Below, one piece after another: positions 24,736 through 36,700 of a stretch of 64,000 nucleotides of DNA. A program made the translations under genes and the position numbers. Below the pieces are notes generated by a model that saw nothing but the letters and a program-made list of their open reading frames with translations, was not told the origin of the DNA and made no database searches. Numbering within the stretch: the stretch's first letter is position 1; every line of letters starts with the position of its first letter. Origin of the DNA: Cliona cf. orientalis (lineage: Eukaryota > Porifera > Demospongiae > Clionaida > Clionaidae); assembly GCA_963930775.1 (NCBI GenBank), contig OZ005690.1, forward strand, positions 14,561,974 to 14,625,973, read 5' to 3'.

Positions 24736-27700
24736 CTGTGTACAAATGCATTATTAAGATGAGTACATGCATGTACAATACCCATAATATTATGTATAGC
24801 TAGCAATTTCAAAAGCACAACTGTCACTGATTTCTTGCCAGACCCCCTATTTCTTGTGCAAAAGATTTCGTGCGATATTAAATTTTTTTCACATGCATTG
24901 GACAAACCATCTTGTACTGTTAACAGTACTAGAGGACATAGCTAATAATAATATTATTATTAAGCTTTCACGTATTCAATTTTTGCATAAGACAGTCTAT
25001 CTGAAAATATTTACGGTGAAAATGACTCTCTGATGAGCTCAAGACTAACCTATTGGAGCTATTGTGTGCATCATGTGTGTGTGTGCGCACAGCTAATTGG
25101 ACTACCTACCAATTTTTGCTTGTTGTCCAGCAATAGAAGAGCTTAGTTGATGTTGTTTAGTTTTGGGGGTAGCCACACTGCTAATTCTCGGTGATAATTG
25201 CTGTAGTGGTTGTCTCTCACTACCAAAAATTTGCTGGCTGCTTTTCTGTACATAAAAGGTACGTAGAAACTGAATGAACTAATGCTACACTAGAGACTTT
25301 CTCATTAACTTACCATGTCCTCTATGATATTCATAATGGCAAGTGTGAATCCAAATGATACACTGAAACGTTCTAGCCGGCTTTCATTCAGGCTCAGAAA
25401 TGCATAGCCATTAATTCTGGCATCTATTAAAAATTTTTACAACCATAATATTATTATTAATTACAACAGTATTGGGTAATGTACCTCTTAATTTGCTGAT
25501 ATCTTCTTCATAATCTGTCCCACTCAAGCTGGGGTGGTGTCTTAACCACTGTGCTAGTTGCTCATTACTCATACACTTGGAGAATTCGAACGTTAATAAA
25601 TCCACTTGTTCTAGCGCTGGCGTCCGAACTGTAGGTGGGGATTGTGGCTGCTGCACACTAGCACCGATTTTAGTTGGTTGCAAGCTCACTTTCTGTGCAC
25701 ATGCATGCAATGGTATAATATTATTATTATACCTGAATGATAATAGTTACTGGTATACTACCATAAAATTTCTCATAAACTTACCATGTCTTCTATGATA
25801 TTCATAATGGCAAATTTAAATCCAAATGATACCCCAAATTGTGATAGGGTACTTTCATTCAGGCTCAGGAATACATATCCATTAATTCTGGCATCTAAAT
25901 AAAATCATTAATATCACAATCATGATATCGATATAATACTACAAGCACCTGTACAATAATTATAGCAATTTCTGTGTGCGTACCTTTTAATTTGCTAATA
26001 TCTTGTTGATAATCTGCTCCCACAAACTGTGGATGGTTAGTTAACCACACTGCTAGTTGCTCATAACTCATATCCTTTGAGAATTCCAGTGGCGGTAGAG
26101 GTACATCCACCTGTGAAGCTGGTGCCCGTGGCCGCTGCACACGATCACTGGTGGAATCTAAAATATTATATTACAGGCTAACTCCTGCAGGTACACACCA
26201 TAGTAGAGTAGACTAAGTATGGATAAAGAAAAATTTCATGCCTCTTGGAGATCAAACTGTTTTGCTATGTGATTAAATTTACGTCGCATTAGATTAATTT
26301 ACTGTATGTACCTCTATTAATATTTGAAGGCATGTAAGATAGAATGACTTTGTGTTGTGGTGGCTTAATACCATTGAGAATGACTTCATATAAAAGTTCA
26401 GGGAAGTCTTCACAGAGAGGGCGTGCCTTCAGCACACAGTTGGGTATTCCTCTACCTGGTTTAAAGTCATCAAGCGCAGCTTTGGTCACCTATACAAAGC
26501 AAATAATAAAATTTAACTTTTGTGAATATTATTATTATTGTTTTTGATTGCACAGACCATCGGTTGAGCTGGATGAATTTCCCACTGACCATCCATCACC
26601 TTGGTCCACTTTGCTGTGTCAAGCGCTACTTCAATAACTTTCCCTTCTATCTCAACAACCCTGTGACAGCCAGCAAGGAAACTATCCTCGGGATAATGCT
26701 GGCTTATATACTGCAAGTGCATAATAATCACTGATAATAAATATTATGACTACACATAGAATGACTGCATTACATTTAAATGTAATTCGGTGTTCCAAAT
26801 GAAGATTATGTGAATCTCGTGCCTCTGCTGCTGATGGCTGAGATAACTGCGGTAGAATAGCTGATTGTAGTACATTCTCTCTGAGTCTGGGTTCTCTTCA
26901 ACAACACAAACTCCAGAGAAACCTTTCATATCTATGGCTCCATAAAACGTGTCTGCATTAAAGCTAGCTCCTTTTAGTTGCTTGAACTTGTAGGGGAGGG
27001 ACTTCTGATTACAAAATGCTCGCACTATTTTAAGCTTAGAGAGATCCTGCTTAGTACTGCAATGCTGGATCTCAACTGTGATAGGCTTAATGAAGATACA
27101 CTGTGGTTCACAGCGCAGCCAAAAGAAGGCGCTGACTAGACTAGTATTCTCAGGGATCTCATAGTCCCCAGCAAGAGAAGCTTTGATGAAAATAGTACAT
27201 TGCTGCAAGTCTTCTGATATGCTGCCTGCATGGATATGAAGCTTCAAGCCATTCCACTCGACAAGCTGACCTTGAGAAGAGTGTACAACCACACTTGTTT
27301 CATCACACACTTCTACACCAGGTAACTTCCATACACCTATGAAAGAAGGGTACATGCATTTTTAGCATCATAAAACTTCGAATTCATTCAAAGTTGAAAT
27401 GAAAAAAATGCAGTGAGAAGACTATGAGAATAATTATGCCATACCTAACTTACTAGGCAGCTGATTTATTTCTTCTGGCTGTTGTACAAGACTTTCAGAT
27501 GAAGTTCTTCTTGCTTCCAAAAACTCCTCAATTAATTTCTTTTCTTCCAGGCTATACTCTTTTCTCAGTCGCTCCACTTCATGACCATGAGCACTCTCGA
27601 TATTTCTCCTATAATAATATATAGAATGATGTGATAAATATTAGCTGTGATAGATTAGCAAACTCTTCTCACCTGTAATCAAAACTAATAGCAGGAAGTA

Positions 27701-30700
27701 CTTTCCATGTCTCTTTACACACTGGGCAAGAGTGATTATTATTTTTCCACATGTGAGCCAAACACAGTTGACAGAAGGTGTGTCCACAGGAGAGGGTGCA
27801 CGGATCGACATGGATATTTAGACACACTGCACACTTTGTACAATCAGCAACAACTAAAAGCAATATATAGTAGCAATCGGCATTAAAGCTTTGGTTAAAC
27901 ATACATTCATCATAGCATATAGAATATAGGGGTAAAGGCATGCATATAATTATACTATCAGTGTTACAAACATGATCTCAATACCTAATAATGATAGCAA
28001 AGCATTCTTCTCTGTGAATGTCAAAATTAGATCCAGTGACCAAGATTCATATGAGCTCAAATTTAATTCCTTAGCAGTAATTCTATTTTCTAATAAGATT
28101 AAGATATTATTATAACAACATAATAAAATGTAACATTGTGTATTTCTATCCTACCTCTCAACTTCTTACAGACATCATAATAGATGCCATTGGCATTGAG
28201 GTAGAGTAGAAACTGTCTGTCGCTCATTTCAACACTAAAATCTTCAGGAGGTTCTATACAGTAGGAAGTCATTCATTTCTTAAAAGTGGGAATATACTCT
28301 AACGCTATAATCATTACATTTGTGATTAGTTTACCTGGTATATCTAGTTCCACTTCAGCTGACATTGATACTACAGGTTGACTCGATGTTGAAATAACAC
28401 AAAGGTAGGTTCCAGCATACTTGCTCTCAAAACAATCAATCTTTAGAATTTTTGAGTCACTGTTTTTGTAACATTCCTCATCCTCAATTTTTTCTTCCAC
28501 TTCATTGATAATTCTTGACCACTGGTACTTGAGCTGATTACTGCTTGAGTTGGTCATGAACAAGTGGTCTGTAGATAGTTCAACAACACTGCCCAAGTCC
28601 TTTGTCTGATGATCATACGGTTCCTATAAAGACAACAAAAAGTGAAATTTAGCAATCTGATAAAAGCATACATTCATTGTATTAATAATTTCTCTTGCCA
28701 CTTACCCTGAACCATACAATTACAGATTGTTCAGAAGTGTCCACAGTAAGTGGGTGTGGTCTGTTTTTGTCTAATAGACAATTGGCCTTAATTTCAATCT
28801 TCTTTTCATGTGGTTTGCTTTCAAATTCCATCACATGTTCCAATTCTTCTCTTCCATGCAAGGTGCATTGACAAGCAACTGTGTACTCTTTCAGAGATGC
28901 ATTTAATGAGTTGGAAATGACTGCTCCGATATCGTTCCAAACTTTTTTGCAAATGTTGCGACCATCGGTTCCGAGCTGGAATGGTTCTTTTGAGTGAGTA
29001 TGAACAATATGAATTTCATAGTATACTTTGGTTGATACTAGGGTCACAAAATATTTCTTCTCATATGCTTGAACGATAAAAGTGGCTTTATTTCTCCAAT
29101 AAATCTTATTTTCAGTCATCATCTGTTCCTTTTCAAGCGGAAGTTTCCATTTTCGATCGGATATCAACCTTGTGAAGAGGTAGCAGAATCCACCCATTGG
29201 GGAAAACCCACACTTGAAGTATATTCTGAGAGGTATGATTGAGCAGGCCTCTCCATTTCGTAGCAGCAGTTGGAGCTCCTCTTGTTGAGCATCATTAAGA
29301 ACAGCAGGAATTATGAATTCTATATTATCTGATTCAATGCTTTGTGATGAATGGTCCTCATCCTTAGGCTGAGCTGAAGAATCGTCTGACTCACTAAACT
29401 GAACTGGAGCAATGATTCCAAGATGCTGAAGTATTATTATTAACTGGTCAATCAGAAGCTGACATCCTTTATTTATTGATTTTGATTTGCAGTGTTGCTT
29501 TAATTCCTGATACATGAATATTCCCCATTTTTTCAACTGCAAGGATCGCACTGTACTGCTTTTAGTGAATGAATTGAAAATGAGTTCTGATATACCTCTG
29601 TACACGACTGAGGGATCACAGATGACTATGTCCTCAAGTTCACGTATTTCTGGGAAGTACATCACAATTCCGAGGATCTTATGGAGACGAGATAGCAAGC
29701 TCTGGAGCTGTGTTTCTTGGATGTACAACTTGCTAGCAATCTGCTGACAATGGCTATATCGAAGTACTGAATGACCGATGATTTTCATTCTGCGCAACAC
29801 AATTGAGAACATATACCATGATGGTGGCAGCTTTTCAGATTCTGGACAAGAGAGCTTATTTTCCGCAATATCCAAAATCACTTTTCGATAATCCTTGGGC
29901 TGGTTACTACACCTCTTATTTTTTTTTATGCTCACTTCCAGCACCATCTTATCTTTTTCTTCATCTGCAAATACGAGGCCACTTTTCAGGAACGGTTCCA
30001 CTTTCTTACTTACAATACTATTAACATTTTCTACATGTTGAGGTTTAACTGTATCAACATGTGTGCCAACGAGTAGGGCCACGTTATCTTTCGATACTGA
30101 GGATGTGCTTGATACACAGATTAATGATTGCATTACTATGTCCATCTGTTCGTAGAATGTGCCAGTATGTACTTCCACAGAGGCACCTTGCTGTTGAACT
30201 GTCTCAAGAATTCGACTCTCAAAGTGCTCGTATGAGAAGAAAAGAAGGTAGAGTGCTTTGCCCACTGTCACTGTAGGAAGCAGTTCTAAGAACGCCCTTT
30301 GACCTCCAGTATCAATCAAATGACAGATTTTCTTAATAAGTGGGATATTGGTCGGTATCTTTTCACCTTTTCGTAGGAGACTAGTTAATTCGCTGAAATA
30401 TTCATCAATTTCTTTAGAAATTTGTTCAATTTCTTGCTTTTGGGCTGCTAGTAACTCTTCATCAATAATTTCACGATATGCAAACTTTACTGGTACTCTC
30501 CGTTCATTTTCATTCGTCCAAATCTGGCTGGCAGTGCTGGCTTCAAGTTGCTGATTGGTATCAAGATCAGTGGTATATGTCTCATATTGGCTCGAGTCAT
30601 ATTCTTTAGAAGGGGTCTGAGTGATATTTGCTTGTGATCGATTACTTTCCTCGCTGTCTAAATTTGAAGGCACAGTCGATTCTTCCCCAGGGGAAGTAAT

Positions 30701-33700
30701 CAATGATTCTGAGGGCACCACACTCTCACTTTGACTTGAATCAGTCTGTGTGGGACCTGCTTCTAAAATACGCTTGTATATGGTCAGTGCTTCTGTTGTG
30801 AGATCTTTAGTATCCGTTTCGCAGTACAAGTGCAAATCAAGAAGCATTTCTGTGTTCATGTGGGCTGAGAGGAAATGTGACTCTGCTACTCCAGTGCTTG
30901 TTGATGTCTTGCTGGGCTTAAAATCCTTCATCGCTAATCGCTTCCAGAAGGTGGTCTTTCCTGATCGCGGTACTCCACTCAATATCATCTTGAATACTTG
31001 AAGTCGGACTTCAGCTTTTTCGTTTCTTAATGTACTTTCGTAGACATTTTTATACACGTGATCCTGAAGCTCTTTGATGCCTATTATGCAGATATGTATA
31101 GCTATAGCCTTGTCACAGCAATGCATGGAGTGTACCTGGCTCTCTCTTCTCTCAATGGATTCCAGGCTTACAGCTATATTATATAATTAACACCGATAAT
31201 GTAAGCTTGACTGCCATACGTAATATCAGTGAATGCGTTTGCCACAAATGCAGATCTCTCTATGCTCAATGCTATTTACTTTGAATCAATATGTTAACGA
31301 ATGTCGTCTAATAACTTGAATCAATAAGTATACGTTAACCAATCTCGTATAATAATCCATTCCTAAATTAGCATGCACAGCACAGTGAAGCCAGACAGAA
31401 AATACATTCTGAATTAGTATCATGATCACTGTTATGCGCAGGATCTTGCGCAGGCTACAATGCTTTCTCTTATATAATATCATGACTTAGCCTTGTATCC
31501 TAGGTAACAGCCACGATATAACTACCATATACCCCAGCCCTCAGGCATTATAGCTCCCTACTCCTGACAATAGTCCAATAACACAGTTGCACTGGCATAC
31601 CAAGTTTATGGTCAAGATATTAAACAGATAAACCAGGATACATCATTCATATACCACCTTCGCTCTCGGGCTACGCCGTCGAGCTCAGGGTGGTATATAA
31701 ACGGTATATCCTGGGCAACCATAGTTTATCTATTACTTATATGGCGAACAGTGGATCATGATGCAAAGACCATTATAGTTGCTAGAGTAAAAGACTTCAA
31801 AAACATGTTCTGGTAGAGCACCCATGGGTGCTTATCCTGCCTACAGTATAATTCTTCTGGGATCCCTAAAGTCAAGCTAGCTACATCTAAAGATTTGATG
31901 CAAGATAGTTACACAGCAATAATAAAGCATCATTGTGTAAAATCCTGCATGAAGCCAAAGAACTCCATGTCTCATAAACGTATGCGGTATATACTACAGC
32001 ATGGTACATACCTTGGTTTTTAATAATTCCAGCTAGTTCTCGCTGACCAATCTGTTGCAAGCACTCCACCACCCTTTTCTTAGTGATCACAGGTTGGTCA
32101 GCAATAGCTGTCTCAAAATATAAACCAATATTGTTTAGTTTATCCATATACTCCACTAGCACGATGTTGAGTATTCTCAGTTCATCAGCTGTCAGCGGTC
32201 GACCTGAATGGTTTGAAAATGCCTCGGATTAGGACTAACTTTAGCTACTACAAGTGAATTAAGCCTTACTTTCATATTTGCGTTGAGGTGTAAGGTCATC
32301 AAAGCAGCGATCACAGACTCTTGCAGGCTTGGATGATGGGTCAGTAATGGATAACTTGTGCTTGGAACAGCTATCGCACACTTGAACAAAGCATTTATGG
32401 CAGTAATGCTACAGAAATGGTACAATTACTACATGCATGCATTATAGATTATAATTAGGCACATGGACAGACCTGTCGTCTATAAAGAGTAAATTTCCTG
32501 CTGCACTGTGCACATTGATCAGCTGTACATAGCATGTATTGTATGCATGCATGATTGTGTATATAGATGTGTATATGGATGTGTATCAGTGCTTGTGTGT
32601 GCATGTGATGCCACATGTACAGTATAGTGGGCAATTTGTGGAGTGGTATTTTTTTATGAAAAGTGAAAACATTAATACCGATAATTTCTCAATTCCACAA
32701 GGCACATTGGTATCTTTTCCTACATGTAGCCCATGACAAGAACTAATTTTACATTACCCCAAATTTTGCATTCCTTGAGGGAGGAAATAAGCAAAAATAT
32801 ACTCTACAGGTACTGGACTCAAGATACCAAGAGCATGTGCCATGGGTGGGTATTCATAGGCCACTATACTACAGCCATACTGCTTCATTTTCTCCATACA
32901 TATTACTAAAAGGCATCTATTGATTCGTAGCATAAAATAACTAATGAAATAATAGCAGTAAATGTGCCTAGAAATTGATGCCTAGAAAGGATGCGAGCAA
33001 TGTACAGGAAATAAGGAATTAATATACAAGTCATCACCTGCAAACTTGAGTAGACTAATTATTTTTGAGTCTTTTGCTATCTGGAGTGGTCTCTGACGAT
33101 TCTGTAGCAAACACATAGGTAAATCAAAGCACACAAAAATGAGCACCTATTTAAACAGTTAAACAAATTAACTACCGTATATGTTCTAATATAGGCGCCA
33201 CCCTAATTTAGGCGCCCTTTGAGACCTGCGCAATTTTTTCGGTTCTAATTTAATTAAGGGGCCTTTCCGGACATCAATTATTTTTAGGCGGCGCCTATTT
33301 AAGGTTACGGGATAGTATTCGACGCGCAATTTATAAATGATTGTGCATGGACACAATTCACGTATGTTTTAATGCGGTTTAGTCGGGAACGCGAACGAAC
33401 GTCGACCATTTTCCAGATGCAAACAAAGTCCAAGTTCCTGCGTCAAATTTTGAAGACCAGAGACTCGAACGAACTGACTTCGCTGTTGTTCACGCTAGTC
33501 CATCGATCGGAGCAGGGCCAGGTATAGCGCTTTTTCGAAAATTCTAGGACGGTGAGTCGTCAGACAAGGTTTTGTCCTGGAGGGCCGCCATTAAGCGAGT
33601 CACATGGCAGCTGAGCAGTAAGTTTTTATGTTCGCTTTCTGTTCGTGTAACTCGATAGAGTTCAAACGCTATACCTGGCCCTGTAGAGGCTCGTAAGCTA

Positions 33701-36700
33701 TCGTTTCGTTTGTATATCATTACATAGAGGCTGTTTATCTTGGCAAAAACTGACGCAGGAAATTGCAAAACTTACCCGCGCTTGCAGACAGACAGTGGCA
33801 GGTTTGCTTTTCGTTTTTGTGGACCATGGGGCAGGCATCAGGAGAGCTACTTACCTGTGCCTTGACTGTGCAAAGAACGTGGACAAAAACTGGAATATAA
33901 CTGTCTCATTTATTATTCATGTGAACTTTGACCATGCGTGGGCGGAACACTATCCCGTAACCTTAATTGGAACGTATTGCCACATGCAATATGGCAATAC
34001 CGGTACCGCCGTATATATATATAGGCACCAGGCCCTTTCTCCTCCCCCTCGATCAAAGGGCCTGGGTACGAGGCTATACCGTACCGTACCGTACCGTCGA
34101 TCGATCTATCAAGCTAGCAGTTTAGATGTCAAACTAAGCTGGCTCTTACAATTATATGGGCACTTACCGACTGCTTTGATGTCTTTCTGAAGTTAGAGAT
34201 AATCGTTCTGATGGCTACGGTATCCACAAGTTGAGAATAAATTAAGCGATCAGAATGAAATTTCCAAAAAGAACTGAAACTAGAACCATATTTTTGTTGT
34301 TCTTGCCAATGTCATATTTACTGCCACTAAATAGGACCGATTTATAGTGATAGCGCTTGTGCTCTGGCAAAACTTCCAGAACCGTTCTAATTGCAGCTCT
34401 TAGGCGCCCATTGACCTGTTCGTGAATTTTTCAGTTCTAATTGGAGGCGCCTGCACGATCTGTGATTATTTTTTGGGGGTGCCTATATTAGAAAGTACAT
34501 GGTAATTATCACAAATAGCTATAATTATGTATACACACACTAATACTGCATGTAGAGAAAATCTGCCATTCCATTAGAACAGTTCACAGTATATAGACTT
34601 TCTTCCATACACTGTGAGTATCTACCAGCCACACCCATCGACCACACCCACCCACTGACTGGCCGACCAATCAGCATGTGCAACTAACTTCCTCTCAGTA
34701 CTCTGACAGAGAAGATGGCAGAGCTCACATTGTTTTCGATGTTCACATTGGCTTGGGACAGCAGAAGCTGCTCCACCACTTTAGAGTGACCACGGTAAAC
34801 AGCCCGATGAAGAGGAGTGTTGCCATGCTGTGAGAAAAGTTTAGTAACTGGTCTAAGATTATTGACATATCCATGTTATAATTTTTACAATACCATTTCT
34901 CATACCAAAATTTGTAATATTGCATTCCTACTTGATTATTGTGTATTCAGGCCTAGGACATTAATGTATTCATAATTTAATAATATACATCCTGAGTCCC
35001 AATTCCAAAATCGATTCGGCCGACCAATGAGGTAATTAATAATGACGAAAGTTATGATGAAAGTAATGATGAAATAATGATGAAAGTTATAATGAAAAAC
35101 TTAGAGACTACGTCCAGAGTCCCTCATGAATACGCCGCCATAAATAAACACATTGACAAACTGCGCATGCTCCGTATACGCATACAATATTGGGGCGCGC
35201 GGCTTGAGCCGGTTGACCTTCACCTGCCATGTGCTCAACTGAATAGGGAATCCCCCTGCTCTGAAAGCGAGCTCGCTAGAGAAAGCGAACTGAGAGAAAC
35301 GCCATAATGATATCATCGGATAGTCCACGATCTCTTCTACGCTAGGTTCGAATTCTGGGTCCCAACAACCTTTCATGCGCACTAAACATTTTGAAACAGT
35401 TTTCACCCTAATTTCATCATAATTTCATCATAGGTTTCATCATTATTCATCATAATTACCTCATCAGTCGGCCGAATTGCGTATCGATTTGTGAATTGGG
35501 ACTCTGGACGTAACGTAATGAAATTGTGATAAAATTGGGGTGAAGACTATATACTTCAAAATGTTTAGCTCACAAGACAGGGTATTCGGACCCAACCTAG
35601 CGTAGAAGAGATCATGGACTATCGATGATATATGGCGATTCTCTCAGTTCACTTTCTTTGGCGAGCTCGCACTCGGGGGGATTTCCCTATTCAGTCTAGC
35701 ACATGGCAGGTGGAGGTCACGTCCGGGTCAACCTGCTCAAGCCACACGCCCCAATGCATTACAAGCTGAGCGCTACTTTCTCTGCACTGAGAAGTACCAT
35801 TGGTTGAACTTCACATGTTTCTTGGCTTATGTATTGCCATGGATAAATAAAGCTAGCCTTGCGCTATATATAGCACGCATCATTGTCACAAGGGGCTGGC
35901 CCGTGCAGGACTGAAGCAGCACGACCAATCTAAAATTTGGAAGGAATACTGTGCTATCGAGTTCGTCTCTGTGATTGAAGCATCGATACTTGTCACTATC
36001 AAGGTTGAGACTCGATCTTAGATGCCATTTCCATGATTTCTTGGGCCAGCATCGATCGATGTGTATGCATTCTATTGACGACCTTTTACCACATGCACCA
36101 TTATACTATGCAGCTACTGGGGATATGGTCAAGTGTTCATTATATTCTAAAGGAGAGAATTACAGTTATCCCCATTTGAAATGCATAAAATGTGACCTAC
36201 TTATTATCAACTATGTGGGTATACCCAGTATTATCCACACAGTTGATAATAAGTAGGTCACGTAAGCAGAGCTGACAGAAGGTGCTCGTGAAAAACTTCT
36301 GTTTAGGGAGCAAATCTTAGGTTTATTGTTGATAGTAACTTCCCTGGGCCTGGGGACAAGGATAGTCACTGAGCTGACTGTTCAAATTAGAGCTGAGTGG
36401 CCACGGTAAGGCTAGTTAAATGACGAACTAATGAGGGGCGTGGCTAAGACTGTTACCTCATCCTGGAATCAAGATAGAGTGGAGTTGGCATATTTCGAAT
36501 AGCTAACGAAAGATAGTGCTATATCACTAACAAAACGAATAGCACTAAATCCCGAATATGCAGCAAGTAGTCCACCCTGCATGTGGCTCCACCCACCTCC
36601 GATTGTGCAGGGTGCAAGTATAATCTCGTGCCCAGCCCCCTTTCATGCAAGGGGGCTGGGCACGAGACTAGTGCAAGTATTGCATGCTGGTTCTGGAGGT

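Noticed and set aside
29514..31001. Plus-strand open frames opposite the Roc-COR exon
   Set aside because: Antisense shadows of a long coding exon with clear GTPase motifs on the minus strand.
28682..31126. Treating the Roc-COR frame from ATG 31126 as a separate complete gene
   Set aside because: It would lack both the phase-matched ankyrin-FYVE exons upstream and the exons downstream, and the sequence before 31080 looks like intron; kept only as an alternative start.
33795..34190. 131-codon plus-strand frame
   Set aside because: Lies inside the TCTAATATAGGCGCC element and crosses a palindromic repeat; no domain recognised.
35340..35365. AGGTTCGAATTC as a tRNA T-arm
   Set aside because: Part of a foldback arm present twice; no cloverleaf can be drawn around it.
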